Under the pieces are notes generated by a model. The model saw only the letters and a list, made by a program, of their open reading frames with translations, ran no database searches and was not told where the DNA came from. Below, piece by piece: positions 7,342 through 14,815 of a DNA stretch of 27,239 nt. A program made the position numbers and the translations under genes. This DNA is from Rhodospirillales bacterium (GTDB taxonomy: Bacteria; Pseudomonadota; Alphaproteobacteria; CACIAM-22H2). The stretch lies in assembly GCA_016195145.1 (NCBI GenBank), contig JACQAF010000104.1:1-27239 (forward strand), written 5' to 3'. The number at the start of each line of letters is the position of its first letter. Within the stretch, counting starts at the first letter, position 1.

Positions 7342-8217
7342 ATGAAGGTTTTCGGCGACTATGACCAGGCGCAGCTCGATGCCCAGTACAATCTGCGCGC
7401 CCGGTTTCCCGACCATGTCGAGCATCTGGCGGCATGGGCGCGCGATGGGGCGGCGGCTGTCTCGGAGCCGGGCTGGCGGCTCGATCTCGCCTATGGGCCG
7501 ACGACCGGCGAACGGCTCGATTTCCTGCCGGCGGTTGCGGTAAAGAATGATCGACGTACCCCGCTTTTCATCTTTTTCCATGGCGGGTATTGGCAGAACC
7601 TCGACAAACGGGATGTCGCCTTTCTGGGTCGCGGTTTTGCCGAAAAAGGCATCGCCTTCGCCGCGCCGAACTACGCCTTGGCCCCGATGGTCTCGATCGA
7701 CGAGATCGTTCGTCAGGCGCGCGCGGCGGTGGCCTGGTTGTGGCGGCGGGCGCCGGGCCTCGGCGTCGATCCCGGGCGGATTTATATCGGCGGCCATTCG
7801 GCCGGCGGTCATCTTGCCGCCATGCTGGCCGCCACCGCGTGGCCGGCGCAGGGCGGCCTGCCGGCCGATCTGGTCAAAGGCACGTTGTCGGTCAGCGGTA
7901 TCTACGATCTCGCGCCGTTGCGCGTTTCCTATCAGCAGCCGGTGCTCAAGCTCGATGCGGGGGTTATAAAGCGCAACTCGCCCCTAGGCCTTGCCCCGCG
8001 CACGGCCGGTAGGATCGTGGCCGCGGTCGGCGACAAGGAGCCCGAGGAATTCCGCCGCCAGCAGCGCGAATTCGCCGCCGCCTGGCGCAAGGCGGGGGTT
8101 CGGGTCGAAACGGCGGCCGCCCCGGCCCTGCATCATTTCGATATTCTAGCGAAGGTCGCCGATTTTACTCATCCGGTCGGCCGCGCAGCCCTTGCCCTGA
8201 TCCGCGGCGTGGGCTGA
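7342..8217 (+). CDS. Alpha/beta hydrolase (kynurenine formamidase / BD-FAE-like esterase)
   Basis: 291 residues. HGGYW (80-84) forms the oxyanion hole as in kynurenine formamidases and related esterases, GHSAGG (151-156) carries the nucleophile Ser153, and HHFDIL near residue 266 supplies the catalytic His; an Asp about 30 residues earlier (VGDKEPEEF) is the likely acid. The family hydrolyses N-formylkynurenine or small esters/amides in the cytosol. No other tryptophan-degradation gene (TDO, kynureninase) is nearby, so the substrate is uncertain. I set the start at ATG 7342 directly after the poly-G tract rather than at 7279, since the upstream extension has no family similarity and would translate the G tract. 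Confidence 0.85.
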   Translation: MKVFGDYDQAQLDAQYNLRARFPDHVEHLAAWARDGAAAVSEPGWRLDLAYGPTTGERLDFLPAVAVKNDRRTPLFIFFHGGYWQNLDKRDVAFLGRGFAEKGIAFAAPNYALAPMVSIDEIVRQARAAVAWLWRRAPGLGVDPGRIYIGGHSAGGHLAAMLAATAWPAQGGLPADLVKGTLSVSGIYDLAPLRVSYQQPVLKLDAGVIKRNSPLGLAPRTAGRIVAAVGDKEPEEFRRQQREFAAAWRKAGVRVETAAAPALHHFDILAKVADFTHPVGRAALALIRGVG

Positions 8218-8246
8218 GAAATGGGCCGGTCCAAGGCATGCGCAGT

Positions 8247-8274
8247 TTGCGGCCGCGCTGGCCTGTGCTAGAAA
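8247..8274 (+). promoter_or_regulatory. Candidate sigma70-type promoter with leaderless start for the response regulator
   Basis: TTGCGG (8247-8252) and TAGAAA (8269-8274) are 16 bp apart. Only nine bases separate the -10 from ATG 8284, so transcription would begin at or within a few bases of the start codon. No Shine-Dalgarno sequence precedes that ATG, which fits a leaderless message. Confidence 0.35.
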
Positions 8275-8283
8275 ACCCCGGAC

Positions 8284-8970
8284 ATGAAGGGATCCCGCCG
8301 AATACTCCTGGTCGATGACGACACGACCCTGCGTCAGTCGTTGGCCGAACAGCTTGCTGCCGAGGATTTTGCCACCGTCCAGGTCGATTCTGGGGCGGCG
8401 GCCCTTGCCGCGGCGAAAGAAGGGCATTTCGACGCCATTCTCCTCGACATCGGCCTGCCAGACATGGACGGGCGCGATGTCTGCCGCCAGCTACGCGAGG
8501 CCGGCCTGAGCGCGCCGGTGATCATGCTGACGGCCGCCGACAGCGACATGGACACGATCCAGGGTCTCGATTCCGGGGCCAACGATTATATGACCAAGCC
8601 GTTCCGGCTCGGCGTGCTTCTCGCGCGTCTGCGCGTCCATCTGCGCCAGCACGAAACGTCCGAAGATGCCGTGTTCATCATCGGTCCCTACACTTTTCAG
8701 CCGGCCAACAAGCTGCTCCTCGAGACCGCAAGCAAGAAAAAGATCCGCCTGACCGAAAAGGAAGCCGCGATCCTGCGCTTTCTGTTTCGCGCCGGCGATC
8801 AGGCGGTCTCGCGCGAAACCCTGCTCGGCGAGGTGTGGGGCTATAATGCCGGCGTTAATACCCACACGCTCGAAACCCATATCTACCGGCTGCGGCAGAA
8901 GATCGAACGCGATCCGGCCCAGGCCGAGATTTTGGTCACTGCGCCGGGCGGCTATCGACTTGTCATCTAG
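8284..8970 (+). CDS. OmpR/PhoB-family response regulator
   Basis: 228 residues. The receiver domain (6-120) has the acidic pair Asp11/Asp12, phospho-acceptor Asp55 in LLDIGLPD, Thr83 and Lys105 in TKPF. A winged-helix DNA-binding domain (about 135-228) includes LTEKEAAILRFL and ETHIYRLRQKIE and ends GGYRLVI. Phosphorylated dimers of this family bind tandem DNA repeats and control transcription. No histidine kinase gene accompanies it, so it is an orphan within this window. It is the first gene of a plus-strand run with an MBL-fold hydrolase (45 bp downstream), a methyltransferase and a SPINDLY-type transferase; its targets are unknown. Confidence 0.95.
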   Translation: MKGSRRILLVDDDTTLRQSLAEQLAAEDFATVQVDSGAAALAAAKEGHFDAILLDIGLPDMDGRDVCRQLREAGLSAPVIMLTAADSDMDTIQGLDSGANDYMTKPFRLGVLLARLRVHLRQHETSEDAVFIIGPYTFQPANKLLLETASKKKIRLTEKEAAILRFLFRAGDQAVSRETLLGEVWGYNAGVNTHTLETHIYRLRQKIERDPAQAEILVTAPGGYRLVI

Positions 8971-9015
8971 CCGACCGGTCCGCACGCAACGACGCCCAGG
9001 GGAGGGGCAGGCTGC

Positions 9016-9849
9016 GTGAACAACGACAGCGGATTCAGCGTCCGGTTCTGGGGGGTGCGCGGCTCGATCGCCTGCCCGGGCATGGACACGGCGCGTTACG
9101 GCGGCAACACGTCGTGCCTTGAGGTGCGTTGCGGCGACCGGCCGCTGCTGTTCGACGGCGGCACCGGCTTGCGGCCGCTCGGGCGCCATCTCGACCGGCT
9201 GGGCCGCATCGATGCCGATCTCTATTTCACGCACACCCATTTCGACCATATCTGCGGCCTGCCGTTTTTCAGCTCCGCCTTCTCGCCGCAGAACCGCTTT
9301 CGCCTGTGGGCGGGACATCTTCTACCGCACAACACGCTGCGCTATGTCCTGTCGGAAATGATGATGGCGCCGCTTTTCCCGATCCCGATCACCGTGCTGG
9401 CGGCCGATATGTCCTTCCATGATTTTCATGCCGGCGAGACACTGTCGCCCGCCCCCGGCATCGCGATCAAGACCAGGCCGCTCAACCACCCCAACGGGGC
9501 GACCGGCTATCGCATCGAATATGCCGGCAAGTCGATCTGCTACATCACCGACACCGAGCATGTCCCCGGCCAGCCGGACAAGAACGTGCTGGACCTCATC
9601 GCCGGGGTCGATCTGTTCATCTACGACTGTACTTACACCGACGCGGAATTTCCGAAATTCGCCGGCTGGGGGCATTCGACCTGGCAGGAAGGGGTGCGCC
9701 TCGCCGACGCGGCGGGCGCACGGCGGCTGGTGATCTTCCATCACGATCCGGCGCATGACGACCGGTTCATGGATACGGTCGCGACCGAGGCCGAGAATAT
9801 CCGTCCAGGCACCGTCGTCGCCGTCGAAGGCATGACGCTGTCGCCCTGA
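9016..9849 (+). CDS. MBL-fold metallo-hydrolase (PhnP / RNase Z-like group)
   Basis: 277 residues. THTHFDH (72-78) is the HxHxDH zinc site, and further ligands are visible as Asp in ITDTEH and His in FHHDPAHDD. The opening VRFWGVRGSI followed by YGGNTSC is typical of the cytosolic phosphodiesterase-like branch of the beta-lactamase fold (PhnP, class-II cyclic phosphodiesterases, RNase Z relatives), not of antibiotic hydrolases. The start is GTG 9016 with a strong GGAGG at 9001. The stop overlaps the methyltransferase start (TGATG). With a response regulator directly upstream, a role in cyclic-nucleotide or phosphodiester signalling is possible, but the substrate cannot be read from sequence. 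Confidence 0.87.
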   Translation: MNNDSGFSVRFWGVRGSIACPGMDTARYGGNTSCLEVRCGDRPLLFDGGTGLRPLGRHLDRLGRIDADLYFTHTHFDHICGLPFFSSAFSPQNRFRLWAGHLLPHNTLRYVLSEMMMAPLFPIPITVLAADMSFHDFHAGETLSPAPGIAIKTRPLNHPNGATGYRIEYAGKSICYITDTEHVPGQPDKNVLDLIAGVDLFIYDCTYTDAEFPKFAGWGHSTWQEGVRLADAAGARRLVIFHHDPAHDDRFMDTVATEAENIRPGTVVAVEGMTLSP

Positions 9850-10691
9850 TGACAGGGTGGTGCGTCCGGTTGCGGCGTTCGGCGTTCGGTCTGGCGACGA
9901 TCGCCGGTCTCAACGCACGCGGCTGGTTCATTCCCTATCGCCATGCTGGCGCGGTGCGCACGCCGGATTGGTATCCGGCGCTCGAGCGGATCTTCGCCGC
10001 CGCCGCCGGCGACATGCGCCTGCGCCTTGCGGCCGCGTCGCGCTACCGCCACACGCTGCTCGGCTTCGCCGGCGAGGCGCCGCCCGCACCGCGCCTCGAT
10101 CAGGATTGGTTCCCGCGCCTCGACGCGATTCTCGCCTATACCTTTGCGCGCGATCTCAAGCCGCGGCAGATCGTCGAGATCGGGTCCGGCCATTCGACGA
10201 GGTTTCTTGCCCGCGCCATCGCCGATGGCGGGCTCGTCACGCGGCTTGTCTCTGTCGACCCGGCGCCGCGCGCCACGCTCGATGGCCTGAGGATCGAAAC
10301 GATCCGCACTGGAATCCAGGAAGCGCCGGCCGAAATCTTCGCCACGCTGACCGCCGGCGATTTCCTGATCATCGATTCAAGCCATATTCTGATGCCGGGC
10401 AGCGATGTCGACCTGCTGTTTAACGCGGTGCTGCCGAGCTTGCCGCCGGGCGTGCTGGTCCATATCCATGACGTGTTTTTGCCCGAGGGCTATCCGGCCG
10501 ATTGGGCGTGGCGCGGCTATAACGAGCAGAACGCCGCCGCGGCGTTTCTTGTCGGCGGCGGGTTCCGCCTGTTATGGGCGTCGCATTGGGCGCTTCGCCA
10601 CCTGACCGCCGAAATCTGGGCGGCTGGCCTCGACCGCCTGCCGTTGGTCGAGGGCGCGCGCGAGTCGAGCCTGTGGATGGTCAAGGCGTAA
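9849..10691 (+). CDS. Class I SAM-dependent methyltransferase
   Basis: 280 residues. Motif I is VEIGSGHSTRF (about residue 115), followed by a strand ending in the acidic residue of SVDPAP, then DFLIIDSSH and HIHDVFLP, matching the Methyltransf_24-like group that acts on sugars or small molecules. The N-terminal about 100 residues are basic and Trp-rich without a clear membrane anchor. It begins at ATG 9849 inside the stop of the MBL gene and ends 4 bp before the GTG of the SPINDLY-type transferase, so the three are one transcription unit. Location next to a glycosyltransferase suggests modification of a sugar or glycoprotein; this is inference. Confidence 0.82.
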   Translation: MTGWCVRLRRSAFGLATIAGLNARGWFIPYRHAGAVRTPDWYPALERIFAAAAGDMRLRLAAASRYRHTLLGFAGEAPPAPRLDQDWFPRLDAILAYTFARDLKPRQIVEIGSGHSTRFLARAIADGGLVTRLVSVDPAPRATLDGLRIETIRTGIQEAPAEIFATLTAGDFLIIDSSHILMPGSDVDLLFNAVLPSLPPGVLVHIHDVFLPEGYPADWAWRGYNEQNAAAAFLVGGGFRLLWASHWALRHLTAEIWAAGLDRLPLVEGARESSLWMVKA

Positions 10692-10695
10692 GGCC

Positions 10696-12663
10696 GTGAC
10701 GGCAACCGCCGAGGAAATCCGAACCCGGCTCGGCGCAGCGCTGGCCACGCATCGCGCTGGACGGCTGGACGAGGCCGAGGCGGCCTACCGGGCGATCCTG
10801 GCCGATGCGCCGGGCGAGCCCAATGCCGGTCATTTGCTGGGACTGGCCTGTTTGCAGGCCGGCCGGCTGGTCGAGGCGGAGCCGTTCCTGGCGGCGGCGG
10901 CGTCGCGCGCGCCCGACAATGCCGATTGCCGGAACAATCTTGCCGAAGCCCATCGCCGCCTCGGCCGTTTCGAGGAAGCCGCCGAGGGTTTTGCCCGGGC
11001 GATTGCGGCGCGACCCGATTTTGCCGAGGCATGGTGCAATCTCGGCCTCGTGCGCCGCGCGCAGGGGCGGCTCGACGAGGCGCTCGCCGCCTTCGATTCG
11101 GCGTTGGCCGCACGCCCCGATATGGCCGCCGCGCATGGCGGGCGCGGCTTCGTTCTTTGCGAGCGGCGCGATTTCTTAGCCGGCGAAGCGGCGTTGCGCC
11201 GCGCGGTGACGCTTGATCCGGGTTATGCCGAGGGCCATAACGGCCTCGGCGCGGCGGGGCGGCGGCTGGGGCGGATTGGCGAAGCGATCGCCTGTTACCA
11301 GCGGGCGGTGACGGTCGATCCCGATTTTGCCGAGGCGTGGAACAATCTCGGCAACGCCCTGACCGAAGGCACCCGGCATGACGAGGCGCTCGCCGTCTAT
11401 CGCCGGGCGCTCGCTATCCGGTCCGACTACCGCGCTGCCGGCTCCAATTTGTTGCTGTGCATGAATTACATGCAGAGTGTTGCGCCGGCCGAGATCGCGG
11501 CGGCGCATCGCGACTGGGCCGCCCGGCATCTACCGGCCCCGCCAAATCGCGCGCTCGGACCGCGCATCGGCAACAGGCCGCTCAGGGTCGGTTATGTTTC
11601 GCCGGATTTTCGCGAGCATCCGGTCAGCCATTTTCTGGCCGCGGTTTTCGCCGCGCATGATCGCGCGCGGATCGAACTCGTCTGCTACGCCGATGCAACC
11701 CAGGAAGACGCGATGACCGCCCGCCTGCGCGCCCATGCGGCATTGTGGCGATCGACGGTCGGGCTGTCGGATGCGGCGTTGGCGCAGCAGGTCGTTGACG
11801 ACCGGATCGACCTGCTGGTCGATCTTGCCGGACATACGGCGGGAAACCGGCTCGGGGCGTTCGCCCTCAAATCAGCGCCGGTGCAGGCGACCTGGCTCGG
11901 CTACCCGAACACCACCGGCCTCGCCGCGATCGATTACCGGCTGACCGACGCCGTCGCCGATCCGCCGGGCGAAGCCGATACGCTGCACGTCGAAAAACTG
12001 TTCCGTTTGCCGGACGGATTCCTCTGCTTCACGCCGCCCGACGACGCCCCGCCGGTTGCGGCGCGCGCCGATGGCGGATCGGTCGTGTTCGGCTCGTTCA
12101 ACATGCTCGCCAAGATCAACGAAGCGACGCTAGCGTTGTGGGCGCGTATTCTCGCTCGCGTGCCGCAGGCGCGCCTGGCGCTCAAGGCCGCCGCACTCGC
12201 CGATCCGGGGACGCGCGACCTGATTGCCACCCGGTTCACGCGCGCCGGCGGCGATGCCGGTCGCCTCGACCTGTTGCCGGCGACGGCGGCGCGGACCGAT
12301 CATCTGGGGCTCTACGGCCGCATCGACATTGCGCTCGATCCCTTTCCCTATGGCGGGACGACGACCACGTGCGAGGCGTTATGGATGGGTGTGCCGGTGG
12401 TAACGCTGGCGGGCGAGCGGCATGCTGGGCGGGTCGGGGCGAGCCTGCTTGCCCGCGTTGGGCTCGATGAGCTTGTCGCTCGCAACGCCGACGACTATGT
12501 CGCCATCGCCGCCGCCTTCGCGACCGACGGCGCACGCCGGGCGGCGTTACGCGCCGGGCTGCGCGACCGGCTTGCCGCGTCGCCGCTTTGCAATGCGCCG
12601 CGTTTCGCCCGTGCCCTCGAAGACGCCTACCGGCGCATGCTGGCCGATCGCGGTTATTTATAG
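10696..12663 (+). CDS. SPINDLY-type TPR O-GlcNAc-transferase-like protein (canonical active site)
   Basis: 655 residues, starting at GTG 10696 with AAGG just upstream. About seven TPRs (10-250) are followed by the GT41 catalytic region (295-655), which carries the classic bacterial motifs: SPDFREHPVSHF (His308, His312), DLAGHTAGNRL (His380), ATWLGYPNTTG, FGSFN with Lys473, and DPFPYGGTTTTCEALWMGVPVVTL (548-571). Such enzymes glycosylate protein Ser/Thr in the cytosol. Its intact motifs contrast with the divergent copy at 125-2398, so the two probably differ in donor or acceptor. It is the last gene of the response regulator/MBL/methyltransferase unit and overlaps the convergent permease gene by 10 bp at the 3' ends, leaving no room for an intergenic terminator. 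Confidence 0.92.
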   Translation: MTATAEEIRTRLGAALATHRAGRLDEAEAAYRAILADAPGEPNAGHLLGLACLQAGRLVEAEPFLAAAASRAPDNADCRNNLAEAHRRLGRFEEAAEGFARAIAARPDFAEAWCNLGLVRRAQGRLDEALAAFDSALAARPDMAAAHGGRGFVLCERRDFLAGEAALRRAVTLDPGYAEGHNGLGAAGRRLGRIGEAIACYQRAVTVDPDFAEAWNNLGNALTEGTRHDEALAVYRRALAIRSDYRAAGSNLLLCMNYMQSVAPAEIAAAHRDWAARHLPAPPNRALGPRIGNRPLRVGYVSPDFREHPVSHFLAAVFAAHDRARIELVCYADATQEDAMTARLRAHAALWRSTVGLSDAALAQQVVDDRIDLLVDLAGHTAGNRLGAFALKSAPVQATWLGYPNTTGLAAIDYRLTDAVADPPGEADTLHVEKLFRLPDGFLCFTPPDDAPPVAARADGGSVVFGSFNMLAKINEATLALWARILARVPQARLALKAAALADPGTRDLIATRFTRAGGDAGRLDLLPATAARTDHLGLYGRIDIALDPFPYGGTTTTCEALWMGVPVVTLAGERHAGRVGASLLARVGLDELVARNADDYVAIAAAFATDGARRAALRAGLRDRLAASPLCNAPRFARALEDAYRRMLADRGYL

Positions 12664-13811
12664 GGGTCGGCGGCGTCGCGCAGACCGTCGCCGAAAAAAT
12701 TGAAGGCGAGCACGACGATGACCACCGGAACGGCGCTCAGCATCAGCCACGGATACAGCGCCACGACGTTGATGTTCTGCGCTTCGGTCAATAGTACGCC
12801 CCACGAGGTGATCGGCGGCCGAAGGCCGAGGCCGAGAAAGGACAGCGCCGTTTCGCCGAGGATCATCTGCGGGATATGCAGCGTGGCCGAGGCGATGAGA
12901 TGGCTCATGAAGCTCGGCAGCAAGTGCCGGACGATGATCCGCCGCGGCCGGGCGCCCATCAAGGTTGCGGCGGTGCAGAAATCCTCTTCGCGCAATGCCA
13001 GCAGCTTCGAACGCACGGCCCGGGCGAGACCCGTCCAGGTCAGCAGGCCGAGGATCAGCGTAATGCCGAGATAGATGTAAAGCGGACTCCACGACACCGG
13101 CAAGGCCGCCGACAGCGCCATCCATAACGGCAGTTTGGGGAAGGACTGGAGAACCTCGATCGATCGCTGGACGATATTGTCGATCCAGCCGCCGTAATAG
13201 CCGGCGAGGCCGCCAAGCGCGATGCCGAGAATAAAGCTGATGGCGATACCGATCAGGCCGACGGTAAGCGAAATCCGCGCCCCCTGGACGATACGCGACA
13301 GCATGTCGCGGCCGAGACGGTCGGTGCCAAAAAGAAACAGGGTGCCGCCTTCGGCCGGGCAAACAAGATGGAGATTGGCCTCGAAGGCTCCCCAGAACTG
13401 GTAGGAATCGCCACGGCAGAAAAACCGCAGCCGGTTAACCCGGTCGGGATTCGGGGTGTATTCGCGTTTCAGCGTGTCGAGATTGAGATTGTAATCGAGC
13501 CCGTAAACGAACGGGCCGACGAAGCGCCCCTTGTCGAACAGATGCACGGCCTGCGGCGGCGCATAGATGAAATCGGTGTGCCGCGAATGCAGGTTATAGG
13601 GGGCGAGGAATTCCGAAAACAGGATCGACAGATACATGACCAGCAGGATGGCGCCCGAAATCACCGCCAGCCGGTGGCGGCGCAGCTTCCACCACATCAT
13701 CCGCCATTGCGAGGCCATGTAATAGCGTTCGAGCCCGGCCGACATTTCCTCGGCCGTCCGCGGGTCGAACGGCTGGCGATTGACGTAGTGCCTGAGCGGC
13801 GCGTCGGTCAT
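12654..13811 (-). CDS. Peptide-type ABC importer permease (YejE/DppC-like)
   Basis: 385 residues. One membrane helix (about 36-56) is followed by a long periplasmic stretch (about 57-165), then the five-helix binding-protein-dependent transport core. The core contains the coupling-helix (EAA) segment AATLMGARPRRIIVRHLLPS and the family ending FNFFGDGLRDAADPYK. The long insert after helix 1 is typical of YejE and opine/peptide relatives. The start was chosen at ATG 13811 because it overlaps the stop of the other permease by ATGA (13808-13811); a longer frame to 13898 lacks similarity. It looks complete. Its partners in the same unit are damaged, so transport activity is doubtful. Confidence 0.9.
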   Translation of the reverse strand: MTDAPLRHYVNRQPFDPRTAEEMSAGLERYYMASQWRMMWWKLRRHRLAVISGAILLVMYLSILFSEFLAPYNLHSRHTDFIYAPPQAVHLFDKGRFVGPFVYGLDYNLNLDTLKREYTPNPDRVNRLRFFCRGDSYQFWGAFEANLHLVCPAEGGTLFLFGTDRLGRDMLSRIVQGARISLTVGLIGIAISFILGIALGGLAGYYGGWIDNIVQRSIEVLQSFPKLPLWMALSAALPVSWSPLYIYLGITLILGLLTWTGLARAVRSKLLALREEDFCTAATLMGARPRRIIVRHLLPSFMSHLIASATLHIPQMILGETALSFLGLGLRPPITSWGVLLTEAQNINVVALYPWLMLSAVPVVIVVLAFNFFGDGLRDAADPYK

Positions 13812-14806
13812 TTCGTCGCCCCCCCGTGCAACCGGATGCGCGGGTCGAGCGCCGCCAGCAACAGATCCGACAGGAACACGCCGATCACGATCAGGCACGC
13901 CTCGATCATCAGGAACGAACCGGCAAGATACATGTCCTGGCTCTGCAGGGCGCGCAGCAGCATCGGCCCGTTGGTCGGCAGCGACATGACGACCGAGACG
14001 ATAGCCGAGCCCGAAATAAGATGCGGCAGGATGCTGCCGATATCGGCGATGAACGGGTTAAGCGCCATGCGCAACGGGTACTTGACCAGCAGCCGGCGCG
14101 GCGGCAACCCCTTGGCGCGGCCGGTGACCACGTATTGCTTCTGCAGCTCGTCGAGGAGATTGGCGCGCAAAAGCCGGATCATCTCGGCTGTGCTCGACGT
14201 GCCGATGACGATCACCGGAATCCACAGATGGGCCAGAACCGAGAGAAATTTCTCCCATGACATCGGCTGGTCGACATATTGCGGGTCCATCAGGCCGCCG
14301 ATGGAAATACCGAAGGCGACATTGGCGAAATAGAGCAGGATCAACGCCAAAAGGAAGTTCGGGGTGGCGAGGCCGATAAAGCCGAGAAAGGACAGGCCGT
14401 AATCGCCCCAAGAATACTGATGGGTCGCCGAATAAACGCCGATCGGGAAGGCGACGATATAGGTGAATACCAGCGTCGTGAACGCAACCACGAAAGACAG
14501 CAACAGCCGCTCGCCGATCACCTCGGACACCGGCAGGTTGAATTCGAACGACCAGCCGAGATCGCCCTGCAGCATGCCGAAGAACCAGTGGAAATATTGC
14601 TCGATCGGCGTGCGGTCGAGACCGTATTGCTCGCGCAGAAACTGGATCTTGTCGAGGCTGACCGGCTCGCCCTGGGCCTGCAGCTCGGCAATCATCGTCG
14701 TCAAATAGTCGCCCGGCGGCAGCTGGATGATGATGAAGACGATGGCGCTGATCGCAACCAGCGTCGGGATCATGATCATGATGCGGCGGGCGAGATAGGC
14801 CAGCAT
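13808..14806 (-). CDS. Peptide-type ABC importer permease (YejB/DppB-like)
   Basis: 332 residues with the DppB pattern: N-terminal helix YLARRIMIMIPTLVAISAIVF, the periplasmic RTPIEQYFHWFFGMLQGDLGWS, and the coupling segment TGRAKGLPPRRLLVKYPLRMALNP. It ends with a helix and SDLLLAALDPRIRL. It forms the membrane channel with the YejE-like protein. A good Shine-Dalgarno (AGGGA) precedes ATG 14806, nine bases after the stop of the substrate-binding gene. The protein appears full length with no missing segment. Confidence 0.92.
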   Translation of the reverse strand: MLAYLARRIMIMIPTLVAISAIVFIIIQLPPGDYLTTMIAELQAQGEPVSLDKIQFLREQYGLDRTPIEQYFHWFFGMLQGDLGWSFEFNLPVSEVIGERLLLSFVVAFTTLVFTYIVAFPIGVYSATHQYSWGDYGLSFLGFIGLATPNFLLALILLYFANVAFGISIGGLMDPQYVDQPMSWEKFLSVLAHLWIPVIVIGTSSTAEMIRLLRANLLDELQKQYVVTGRAKGLPPRRLLVKYPLRMALNPFIADIGSILPHLISGSAIVSVVMSLPTNGPMLLRALQSQDMYLAGSFLMIEACLIVIGVFLSDLLLAALDPRIRLHGGATK

Positions 14807-14815
14807 AGTGATTCC

